Positions 54,039 to 64,000 of a stretch of 64,000 bases of DNA are shown here, in pieces. The DNA is from Amaranthus tricolor. Taxonomy: Eukaryota; Streptophyta; Magnoliopsida; Caryophyllales; Amaranthaceae. A model generated the notes under the pieces. That model searched no databases and had not been told where the DNA came from. It saw nothing but the letters and a program-made list of their open reading frames with translations. Both the position numbers and the translations under genes were made by a program. Position 1 is the stretch's first letter, and every line of letters starts with the position of its first letter. The DNA is taken from NCBI RefSeq assembly GCF_026212465.1, contig NC_080047.1:40387922-40451921 (forward strand), given 5' to 3'.

Positions 54039-57000
54039 ATGGCTGCCCAACTCACAAAATACCAGTTAATTTCAAATAACACCATTATTAATGACTTTAA
54101 AGGTCACTTTTCTCCCTTCAAAACTAGAAAAAGCACTGTTTTTATTTATGGGGTTGTCTTTGTTTTCCTTACCTTTTTTGCTTTCTTAACTTTCTCCCCT
54201 TCTTCTTCTTCCTCTTCTTGGTTCATCAATTTTTTTTCACTTAATAATACTTCTCCTTCTATTTCATCTATTGATTCTTCTAGATCTCATGATTCACAGA
54301 ATTTGATTGAAACCCAAGTTCCTCCTGATAAAAATGAACAATTTCAGTTTAATCATACTGATTTTGTTTACCCTAACCCTAAAATTGATCCTCAAAGTTC
54401 TCCATCAATTAAAGTGGGAAATTTTAGTCTTAATGACACTAAAACTGATACAATTACACCCCAAATCTCCCCAAATAGTACCAATTACCCACGAAATAAG
54501 AACAATAATCAGACTAGTGTAGTTCTAGTTCTTCCCCAAATTACCCCAGAAGTTTCCTCTAATTCAACTGTTAGGGCAAATTCAACACAGAAAGAAGATA
54601 AAGGGGTAAAAGAGAATGAAGGGCAAATTCAACCCACAAAGAAGCAGGATAATAGCAGATCAAACGGCACCGTTTCAGGGAAAAGTTTGATTGATTCATT
54701 GATTGGTTGTGATTTGTATGATGGAGAATGGGTTAGAGATGATTCATATCCTTTATATAAACCAGGATCATGTAAATTAATTGATGAACAATTCAATTGT
54801 TTTGTTAATGGTAGACCTGATAATGATTATATGAAGCTTAAATGGAAGCCTAAAGGTTGCACACTACCTAGGTAATTCTACTTGTCTTGTTTGTTTACAT
54901 CATTTTTGCTAATTTTGTGCAATATTTTTATCATTTTAAATGATAGCGAACTCGTATTGGTCTGCCTTCTTTCCCGTTCTCCCCAAACCCCGCCTTAGGC
55001 GAGACTTGTTCGGAATGATGACGAGGGTATTGGTTTGCCTTTTTTCTGCCCTCCCCAGACCCTTACTTAGGCGGTACCCATTGGAATGATGATGATTACT
55101 TAGGCAGGACCCATTGAAATGATGATGATCAGTTGAGAAAGTTCTCACATGAATTTACTAATATTGTAATTTTAATTGGGTGAAATATTGCTTAATTTAG
55201 TGTGATTTCTTTTCCTAGTTTCCATAAAAGTGTACCTATTTTTATTGTTGATCTTAAATTAAGGCAATTGTAAACATGGTTTAGAATCTATTGAAAGATT
55301 TTAAGAATTAAAATTGTTTCAGATTCCTTTCTTATGGAACAAAAGAAAAAATCTCACTGGTGATATGAACTAGGGTTACCAATATATACTTCATGAACTA
55401 TTTGCATGCATGATGGGAATTTTTTTTAATTAAATTTAACTTAATATGGTATCTCCATCTGTATTAGCAAGCAAATTTATAATCTTTCAGATCAATTATC
55501 AATCTAATTAATAAAACTATGATCGTTGTAGATGATATTTGACACTTATGCCTACCCTCGCGTTATGAATCGGTTCAATAGTCCAACCCCGATATCTTGG
55601 TTTCTGGTGGCAATGCACCGTGAACCTATATATGGGGTGTTTCGATTTGATCTATATGAAGTAGAATCGAATTTGATACAATTTTTTGGTAGATTCGAAC
55701 CCATGACCTCTTGTCACGTTGGCTTCTGATACCATGTCAACGAACCAACTCAACCAAAGGTTTAAGGCCAAGGATATGTTATATACTCAAACAGCGGAAA
55801 ATTAAAATCATCACATTAAACTCTCATATCTCATATCTAGAGACATAAAAGTCCGATAAAGGAAAGTTTAGTTTTGATGAAACTTTGAATAACTTGTAAG
55901 ATCTTCTCTTGATGTTATTTGAATCAAAATAAAGTCTTAGTCTAAGTATAGTTTTTTGTTACTTGTATTTGTTGGCTATGCTGTCATTCCTTGCATCATA
56001 GTTTATATTGATTGCATTTATATTTCTTTAGCTTGAATTAATTAATCATTCAAATAAAATCAACTATTTTATGCTTCATGGGAAAGTCTAGCTTTAATGA
56101 ACATTTGAATATCTTGTATTGATTCACATTCTTTTGTAGGTTAAACGGAAAGCAAATGTTGAAATTATTGAAGGGGAAGCGGCTTGTTTTTGTTGGAGAT
56201 TCATTGAATCGAAATATGTGGGAATCTCTGGTTTGCATTCTAAAGAACTCGGTTAAAAATCCGAAGAATGTATATGAGGCCCATGGTAAACGCCACTTTC
56301 GGACTGAAGCTTCATACTCGTTTGTATTTAAAGTAAGATATGTACCTATACATACGATATTTAGTCTTCGTGTGCACAATTTAATGTTTAATCAACTAAA
56401 TTTGCTTCCTTTTTGGTGCTCGAGTAGGATTATGGTTGTACCATTGAGTTCTTTGTAGCCCCATTCTTGGTTCAACCATGGGATGTCAAAAACCCGGACG
56501 GAACTACCAATGAAACTCTTCGACTTGATATTGTGGTTGAAGAATCTGAACGATTTAAGAGCGCTGATGTATTAGTTTATAATACCGGTCATTGGTGGAC
56601 ACATGAAAAGACATCGAAAGGGTGCGTAATTTGCACTTATTGTTATCATCATATATCTTCGTACATTGTCACGCATGAAAAGACATCGAACGCTAAATTG
56701 TGTGTTTTTGTATGACAGGGAGGATTATTATCAAGAAGGTAGTAATGTTTACAAACAATTGGATGTTAAGGAAGCTTTTCGAAAGGCCATAACGACTTGG
56801 GGGAGATGGGTTGACGCCAATATTAATCCTCAGAGGACGCATATCTTCTTCCGTGGCTATTCCAATACGCATTTCAGGTCCGTATGAACTGAACTTTAAC
56901 GTTTTTAATGGTGTTGCTGAAACTTATTTGTTGCGCTCATTTTTATACATTGAAGGGAATTATACTTCAAATAGCCTTTACTTGAATCTTTAGTCATCAT

Positions 57001-58099
57001 TACATGGATTATTTATGTATTCCAATTAGAAAAGATGTGCGTTGACAAATCTGGATCACTAACTTGCTATTGTGGATCTTACCTTGGATCCGGTCATCCG
57101 AATATAGAGAAATCTAGATAAATCATTGCCACGTAAGCCACATACGTACATCTGCATAATACGGTAACAATTGCGATCGCGGTAATGGACACGGTGATGT
57201 AGTATTGTGAATTATGTAGTATCCCAACGCTAAATTTTGGCCGAAAACCTGAGATCTCCCTCGACAGCCTAATATACGGACTTTTACACATTTAGAACAC
57301 GAGAATTATCGGATCACTTTTTCTGAAAATGAGGCCGATGCAAGGAAGGCTTGCATTAAAATAGTATAGTCATTGTTTATTGCTAGCATTGACAAATATA
57401 GATCACTAACTTGCTATTGTGGATCTTACCTTGGATCCGGATATATAAAGTAATCTAGATAAATTGTTCCCACGTATGCCACATACTTGCATCTGCATAA
57501 TACGGTAACAGTTGTGATCGCAGTAACGGACATGGTGATGCACTTATCCCAACACTAAATTTTGGCCAAAGGTCAAAGATCTCCCTTGAAACAGCCTAAA
57601 ATACGGATTTTTACACTTTTACATCTCTTTTTCTGAAAACCTGTACAATGCGGCACTTACATTAGTCGTATAGTCATTGTTTTTTAGTGAATTATTAAGA
57701 ATTTATGCAAATTCTAACCTATTCATTACTTTTCTATCTTACAGAGGAGGGCAATGGAATTCTGGGGGCCAATGCGACAGCGAGACGGAACCGATTAGGA
57801 ATGAGGCTTACCTAACAAAATATCCATGGAAAATGAGAACTCTCGAGAAGGTAATGAAGGGTATGAAAACACCTATTTCCTTTCTTAATATCACGAGAAT
57901 GACAGATTACCGCAAGGATGCGCACCCATCAGTGTACCGAAAGCTACATGTATACGGAGAAGAGAAAAGTTCGCCATTAAAGTTTCAAGACTGCAGTCAT
58001 TGGTGTCTTCCCGGAGTTCCCGATTTTTGGAACGAGCTTTTGTTTGCCGAAATGCTAAGAAAACAGTACCAGGAGCGACATCAAAACACTAAATCATAA
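54039..58099 (+). CDS. TRICHOME BIREFRINGENCE-LIKE protein (TBR/TBL1-2 group), 5 exons
   Basis: Exons 54,039-54,871, 56,140-56,332, 56,428-56,621, 56,719-56,877 and 57,745-58,099 have consistent phases and GT/AG borders and give 577 residues. Residues 33-53 form a signal anchor, so the protein is a type II Golgi membrane protein. A Ser/Asn/Thr-rich stem (60-220) follows. The TBL domain starts [17 protein letters not shown] at residue 224. The GDS motif is [18 protein letters not shown] (Ser299) and the DxxH motif is [18 protein letters not shown] (Asp542, His545); together they give the Ser-His-Asp triad of polysaccharide O-acetyltransferases. Sequence such as FRTEASYSF and [10 protein letters not shown] places it with TBR, TBL1 and TBL2, which affect secondary-wall cellulose and pectin. 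The exact orthologue and substrate are not resolved. No lesion seen. Introns 1 and 4 carry repeats. Confidence 0.95.
55510..55790 (-). mobile_element. Possible tRNA-derived SINE in TBL intron 1
   Basis: On the minus strand, TGGTTGAGTTGGTTCG (box A-like, 55,756-55,741) is followed about 40 bp later by GGGTTCGAATCT (box B-like, 55,702-55,691), the internal promoter layout of tRNA-derived SINEs. ATGGTATCAGAAGCC between them also resembles an LTR-retroelement primer site, so an LTR fragment is an alternative. No tail or target duplication was identified. Confidence 0.4.
57041..57290 (+). repeat. Intron 4 duplication, copy 1
   Basis: Shares GATCACTAACTTGCTATTGT, GGATCTTACCTTGGATCCGG, CATCTGCATAATACGGTAAC and CTAAATTTTGGCC in the same order with copy 2 about 350 bp downstream. 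Confidence 0.85.
57390..57625 (+). repeat. Intron 4 duplication, copy 2
   Basis: Diverged direct copy of 57,041-57,290 with small indels (for example CGGATATATAAAG for CGGTCATCCGAATATAGAG). Confidence 0.85.
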
Positions 58100-59730
58100 G
58101 CCAAAACGAACACCCACTTGCTCGCTACATTCTTGTGCAACAGTCTTGACGACACAATTTTACCTATTCATTTTCACAGAATGTAAATTCAATGTGATTG
58201 GATTTTATTTTAGGTTTTTTATATATATTTAATTTTTAAGTTTAAATCTAGGAAAGTAAATAGGATTCTTTCTAGAGATTATATATTCGGTTTAGTTTAA
58301 TTTGATTTTAGTTTAGACCGTCGGTTCAGTCCAATTTTGCAGAACTAGTGTTGCAAGGCATTTTGAATTGGAAATATAATCTCTTTTGAAATTTAGTGTC
58401 GGTGATGAAAAATGGAGTCGGCAAATTTGGTGATATTGACATTTTTTGTAATTTTCCTTTCAAGTACATACATGAAGACAATGAAAAAATTCAGTTGACC
58501 GGTGGATAAATTATTTATTATTAATAAATAAATTTATTATATTTATTTGTGTGTCGGATTTAGTATTTATTAATAATGATTAATTTCTCTTGTGGTTAGA
58601 TTAAACAACCATGACGAAAGTGGATGTGAGTTGTATTTATTGACGTCATACGTGATACGTTGGTGGGGATTGGTGAAAGCCCATGTGATTATAGAACATG
58701 AATGGCATGTATCAAGACTTTGGAAGATCTAAAAGTATTGGATTTCCTGATTTCATAATTTTTTTCAAACTCTCGTTATAATATTCTTATGAATGATATA
58801 TTGGATATAATGATGATTGAAGTGACTTTTTCATGATTGAAACTCAAAACTATGGTTTCGTTTTAGATACTTCTTTTAAGTATATTGGTCAATTAGCGTG
58901 TAAAAAATGGTTTAAACACATAGCCTCATCATTATAGGGGGCCCAAATATCCATTTTTATACTTCTAAACTTGTATAATATTCTGCGATGTTATCTCTTT
59001 TTTAAAAATCTCACTTTTGATTAAAAAATAATATATTAAGTAGCTGGATAATAAGTTCAATTAATGGAGAGCTTTTATCATATACTAATATTTTAATTTT
59101 TTTTTCTTAATTGTAAGGGTCTATAATTTTTAAATGGCTCAAGGTCTTAAATCTAAGAGACGACCCTACTTATAAATTGTAATATATTTCGGTTGTATAT
59201 TTGTAATAAAATAATATACCTCTTTTGTTCCTAAAAATTTGTCCATATTAAAATATTCTATTTAAGGAGGGAAAAACTTAAACATGGTTTTTTGTGATTA
59301 CATATAGGTTTAAAAATATTTATGTAAGATTTTGCTAAGTTCATCTTGATGTAAGGAATTTTTTTAATTTAATGTATATTTTTTATGATTTTTTATGAAA
59401 TATTTTAAAGATATTGAGGCTTTAAATACCTTTAAACCCTGCCTTAAATGAGATAAACTTTCAGATGGAGTAAAAATTTGTAATTGGAGAATAAGGCAAA
59501 ATAAAATAAATGTAGTATAGTGTTAACTGTTTATTCACGACATCACGCAAGTGACTTGGGTATGATCACTATCATCAGTGTGTTTTAGACTTTTATAAGC
59601 AAGATATATTTAGTATGATGATGATGAATGGGAGAATAAGATAGAACCAAAAAAAAGAGTAAGAAATAAGTGAATGAGATAGCCAAGATAGTACAAACCA
59701 AATGAAACTAGACAAACTACAACATTTTTC
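58100..59730. other. Intergenic downstream of TBL
   Basis: AT-rich, no gene. The first ~150 bp probably form the TBL 3' UTR. Sequence at 59,215-59,480 (TTTGTTCCTAAAAATTTGTC...) has the style of a Stowaway MITE but no paired ends were found. Confidence 0.45.
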
Positions 59731-60479
59731 ATGCGAGGAAAAGACTCTAGTTCAAGACTTCAAGTTCATGAATCATTAATTCATTATCATAAATGTTGCA
59801 AATCAAGGTCCATAAATATTTCAAAATTAGGAGGAAATTTTATTCATGGCTTGTTTTATCCAAAGACATCAACAACATCATACAAGGGCGGCTTTCGTGT
59901 GGATTATATCAAGCCATCACTCAATCTTATTTGCAATGTTCATCCTCAACAATGTTGGCATGGGCGCACCTTCCTCATAGAACAAGCAATCTTTCAATTC
60001 ACCCTTCAAAGACCATCTCTAATTCAAGTCTTTATCTAGCTTTTAATTTTATTTACTAACTTTAAGTTTGTTTATATTTGAGTCGAACTTTCTGTGTTTA
60101 AGTTAGATGTTTAGTTGTTTAGTTTGAAGTCAGGAACTTTTAATCTTCATTTTACTTTAAGTATTTTTAGAAGTCATTAGGCATGTATGTAAGCACAAGA
60201 TCTCGAAAGCAAACAAATTCAAAGCTCAAGTAAAGGCGTGCAAACACACAAAGAAATTCAGTCCAAAATGTGATCCATTTATGGCGCCAAAGCAGCTCAT
60301 CATCAAGGAAGAATTAATTGTTCTAATCATGCACGGAAAAGGGTCGAAAATTCTAGTCGAGTTTCAAGCATCTTGGCGTGTGAAATATTTGCTTAAAATC
60401 ATCATCTTCAAGTCCAGTTTAGTCCAATTTAGCTAAGGTAGTTATTTGCAGAATTAGTGATAGTTTCTAGAAGTTAAAG
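59731..60479. other. Repeat-like sequence before the copia LTR
   Basis: A 102-codon open frame at 59,731-60,039 has no recognised domain. Its phrasing, low complexity and position suggest another retroelement remnant. Confidence 0.35.
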
Positions 60480-61266
60480 TTAGTTTCTAGTAGTTATTTA
60501 TGGTTATTTGTGGTAGGAAATCATGGGCGGTAGTTATGTACGGAGTTACACATTATGGGAAGTTATTTTCCACAAATGGAGTAAGTGGAATGGCGGTTAC
60601 CAAGCGGTTACCAACCGGCCACTTTTGGTAACCACCAAACGGTTGTGGCCGGTTACTCCTCACGGTTTCCTTAGAAGTTTTAGAAGTAATTTTTTTCGTT
60701 TTTAATTTTCCTATATATAACTTGTACTTCATTTACGGTAGTGAATTTGTTGTTAATGGTGACTCAAACTAGCAAGCACCATTGAAGAAGATGAGTATGG
60801 GTCAAAGATGAGGTCTGCGGGGCACGGAGAAGTCGCTGCCTCAGTCCGCAGAGCGCGAAGTGCGTTCTGTCTCCATTTCGCGGCTCACGTAGTTGTACAC
60901 CGCTCGCGAAATGGCGGTTTCTTTTCACGAGAGGTGTCTTTTGGGACGGTTACTTTGTGTTTATTATGTAATAACTTCCTTTTATTGGGCATTAGCATAT
61001 AAACTCCCATTTTAGGATTAATATATGATGATTCACAAAAATTGAGAGAGATCACAAGAGAGCCATTAATTTGTGAGTGTGATTGAGATTCATCTTGTAA
61101 CTCTTTGCGATCATAGTGAAATTATTTGATTTTGGTGCCGGTGGATGTAGCTATCACATTGATAGTGAACCAAGTTAAATCCCTCTTGTCAATTTCTTAT
61201 TTTGCATTGAATTTTCTTATTGTTTCATTATTGTTCAACGAACTTGCTTCTGCTGTCGCACAACAA
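60480..61266 (+). repeat. Probable 5' LTR of the Ty1/copia element (start uncertain)
   Basis: Ends CTGCTGTCGCACAACA immediately before a primer-binding-like site. It includes GGCGGTTACC, CGGTTACCAACCGGCC and GGTAACCACC repeats near 60,590-60,655 and a TATATATAA near 60,711. The left border could not be fixed. Confidence 0.5.
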
Positions 61267-61286
61267 TTGACATCAAGAGCTCAGGT
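61267..61286 (+). other. Degenerate primer-binding site
   Basis: ATTGACATCAAGAGCTCAGG resembles the common plant copia site TTGGTATCAGAGCTCAGG, complementary to initiator methionine tRNA, with a few changes. Confidence 0.6.
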
Positions 61287-61319
61287 TTAAGTCCTTGGAG
61301 AGTTTTTTTAGTGGAACAA

Positions 61320-64000
61320 TGGTTGGAGATTCTACAATAAGAATTGAGAAATATACCGGGAAAAATAGCTTCGGGCTATGGCAAATAAAGATGAAGGCTC
61401 TATTGAAACAATAGCAAATCTGGCATCAGTTGGCTTCAAAGAGTACTACTGTGGGGTCGGAAGACGGGTTAACTGACGGGCAAGTAGCAGTAATGGAGGA
61501 AAAGGCTCATTCTACCATTTTCCTAAGTTTGGATGATCATATCATCACGGAGGTCGCTGATCAGGCTACAGCGGCGGAACTATGGATGAAATTGGAGTCA
61601 TTGTAATTGACTAAGTCCCTGACCAACAAATTATTGCTGAAGCAGCGGTTGTTCAGCCTCCGAATGCAGTTAGGTACTCCCTTACGGGAACATCTTGAAA
61701 AACTTAACTCTATTTTACTAGATTTTCGTAACTTAGATGTTAAAATAGATGAAGAGAATGCAGCGTTGATTTTACTTGTGTCTCTACCGTCTAACTATGA
61801 GAATTTTGTTGAGTCTTTTGTTGTTGGTAAAGACTCACTGACCTTAGAAGAAGTGAAGGCAGCACTTCATACTAGGGAACTTCGTCAGAAAGTTATAGGT
61901 GATAACGGGAAGAGTGGCAGTGGGTTGTTTGTTAAGTCCAGAAAGTCTAAAAAGAAAAAGGGGGTTAACAAGGGCAACAATACTGGGTCGAGTGCTGGAA
62001 ACGGCAATGAGGGATTTGGTAAGACTGCGGGGAAGGCCTGTTATTACTACAAGGAACCGGGTCACTTTAAGGCTAATTTTCCAGTGAGGAAGGGCAAGTC
62101 CAAAGCTGCTGTAGTTGAGGAAAAATCGAAGGAGAACTATAATTCGGAGGAAGACTTGGCGTTAGTGAGTTCTGCTAACTCTGGGGATCTTTCTGATGAT
62201 TGGGTTCTAGATTCGGGGTGTTCGTTCCATATGAGTCCGCGTCGAGATTGGTTTGACACGTATGAGTCTTGCAATGGGGGTAAAGTTATTGTAGGTAACA
62301 ACGCACCTTGTAAGATTACGGGTATTGGGTCCATGAGATTGAGGACTAGTGATGGGCAAAAGATGACATTGACTAGAGTGCGGCATGTCCCTGCTTTTGG
62401 GAAGAATCTGATTTCATTAGGAAACCTTGGATGATTTGGGGTACAACGGAGTGTTTTCGGATGGGGAGTTGTCCATTTACCGAGGTTCGGAATTGGTACT
62501 TAAGGGTATCAAGAGGAACACCCTCTATGTCTTTGAGGGTGTTACACTGTCCAGTTCTGCGGTTTGCGCATCGGCGTCTCACCAGGAGATGACCAAGATT
62601 TGGCACATGAGGCTTGGTCATATAGGGGAGAAGGGGATGCAGCTATTGTCTAAGAGGGGTCTACTATCTGGAATCAAGGTTGCCAACCTTGAATTTTGTG
62701 AGCATTGTGTGTTTGGGAAGAAACACAGGTCAAAGTTCTGCAAGGGTGCTAACATTACTGATGAAGTGCTCGATTATATCCATTCAGATTGCTGGGGTCC
62801 ATCTAGGGTTGAAGGTATGGGAGGTTTCCGCTATTTTGTATCATTTGTAGATGACAAATCCCCATACACATGGCTTAGGTTGCTTAAGTCAAAGGATGAG
62901 GCCTTCAAAGCTTTTAAACAATGGAAAGCTTTGGTGGAGAATCGATAGGGTAGGAAGATCAAGAAGCTATGAACAAACAATGGGCTAGAGTTTTGCAAAG
63001 AGGAGTTTAATCAGTTCTGTGTAGATGAGGGTATTGGTCGGCATCATACCGTCAGAATGACACCACAGTAGAACGGTGATGCAGAGCTTGGGAGGGCTTG
63101 GGAGGAGGTATTGGAGTGAAGCTGTGATGACAGCTTGTTATATCATCAATAGGGGTCTTCATTCGGGAATTGACTTCAAAATCCCGTTTGAGATCTGGAG
63201 TGGTAAGTTGCCTACTTTCTCTAATTTGAAGATTTTTGGCTGTGTTACTTATTATCATGTGAGTGAGGGTAAGCTGGATCCACGAGCCAAGAGGGCGTGT
63301 TTTGTTGGGTACGGTGATGGTGTGAAAGGGTTTAGGATCTATTCACCTTCAGAGGGTCGGGTCATTCTTAGTAGGGATGTCACTTTTGATGAAAGCACCA
63401 TGTATTCCAAGAAGAGCTCGGAGTCTTCTGATCTGAGAAAGGAAGGGAAGAACTTGCTGTAAACAGATGGAGTACTTGAGGTACATCAGTCATCCATTTT
63501 TGATTTACCTCGAGTGCAATTTATTGATGATGATGCTGAGGTTCCAGTGCCGAATACTCCTGAACCTGAGGTTGTTCCATCTCCTCCTAACTCTAGGGAG
63601 GAGGTGGAGTCGTCTAATCAGGGGTCATCTAGTCAATCTGACACTATTCTTGAGAAACCTAGATGAGTCATCAAGAAGCCTGTTAGATTGATTGAAGAAA
63701 TGGAAGGAAGAAACTGCTTTGTTGAGAATTTGACAGGTTATGCATTGAGTGTAGCTGATGATGTAGAATCATATGAAACTGCCACGTATATACAAGCAAT
63801 TATTTGTAGTGAGTCGGCGCAATGGCTTGCTGCAATGGGTGAAGAGATGCAGTCTCTTTACAAGAATAGAGTGTGGGAACTTGTGAAGGTATCAGAGGGG
63901 AGAAAGCTTATAGGGTACAAGTGGATTTTTAAGAAGAAAGAAGGATCATCTAAATCTGAGAAAGTTCATTTTAAGGCTAGGCTAGTTGCAAAGGGGTTCA
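61320..64000 (+). pseudogene. Ty1/copia gag-pol, decayed, runs off the window
   Basis: Order of domains: gag start MVGDSTIRIEKYTGKNSF; UBN2-type gag (LREHLEKLNSILLDFRNL, VSLPSNYENFVESFV); a damaged zinc knuckle CYYYKEPGHFKANFP, where the second Cys is Tyr and the last Cys is Phe; protease DWVLDSGCSFHMSPR; GAG-pre-integrase WHMRLGHIGEKGMQLLSKRG with FCEHCVFGKKHR. The integrase has DYIHSDCWGPSRVEGMGG and FVSFVDDKSPYTWLRLLKSKDE and, further on, CYIINRGLHSGIDFKIPFE. Reverse transcriptase begins with RVWELVKVSEGRKLIGYKWIFK and is cut by the window edge. Stops near 61,412, 61,604, 62,432, 62,946, 63,069 and 63,664, with frameshifts, show it is dead. The order protease-integrase-RT defines Ty1/copia. 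Confidence 0.9.

Noticed and set aside
55680..55760. tRNA gene
   Set aside because: Box A- and box B-like words are present but no cloverleaf could be drawn; a SINE or primer-site remnant fits better.

Overview
This is plant nuclear DNA. It is AT-rich, the genes carry GT-AG introns, and the families present are plant-specific (TRICHOME BIREFRINGENCE-LIKE, SABATH methyltransferase, STICHEL, DUF1644, a plant LRR-malectin receptor kinase). Transposon debris is dense. A core eudicot with a repeat-rich genome fits. The MITE style and local repeats recall Caryophyllales (Amaranthaceae relatives), but that is an impression, not a demonstration.

Layout. 1.2-2.8 kb: broken LRR-malectin receptor kinase. 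4.45-6.31 kb: solo LTR with a 5-bp target duplication and a nested MITE. 6.4-8.8 kb: internally deleted hAT transposase between copies of a leader-like repeat. 8.825-19.013 kb: a 4,933-bp unit present two complete times plus a 323-bp partial copy. Each full unit holds a gypsy integrase relic and a large inverted repeat made of two opposed copies of a gene whose C-terminus matches the KEN ribonuclease domain of IRE1/RNase L. 19.6-22.8 kb: kelch fragment joined to an SPT6 fragment. 23.4-31.0 kb: broken SABATH methyltransferase gene, one intron of which holds a nearly complete 5.6-kb Mutator-like element. That element encodes a transposase-OTU protease fusion and a convergent second ORF. 31-45 kb: gene-poor stretch with isolated exons (receptor kinase, DUF1644, DEAD-box helicase, cullin, STICHEL) and two older KEN relics. 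46.2-47.05 kb: ~140-bp tandem repeat. 47.2-51.7 kb: intact RTF1/VIP5 gene (minus). 54.0-58.1 kb: intact five-exon TBR/TBL-type O-acetyltransferase-like gene (plus). 60.5-64 kb: decayed Ty1/copia element running off the window.

Only VIP5 (PAF1-complex transcription factor) and the TBL gene look like ordinary functional host genes. The 414-codon KEN reading frames and the MULE genes also have intact coding capacity. The most interesting part is the KEN locus. It combines an IRE1-like RNase domain that keeps all four residues aligned with the known catalytic set, a degenerate kinase-like segment, an acidic repeat linker, and a long hairpin-forming architecture that was recently duplicated in tandem. 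It could yield a free-standing KEN protein, hairpin RNA that silences relatives, or neither; the sequence alone cannot decide.
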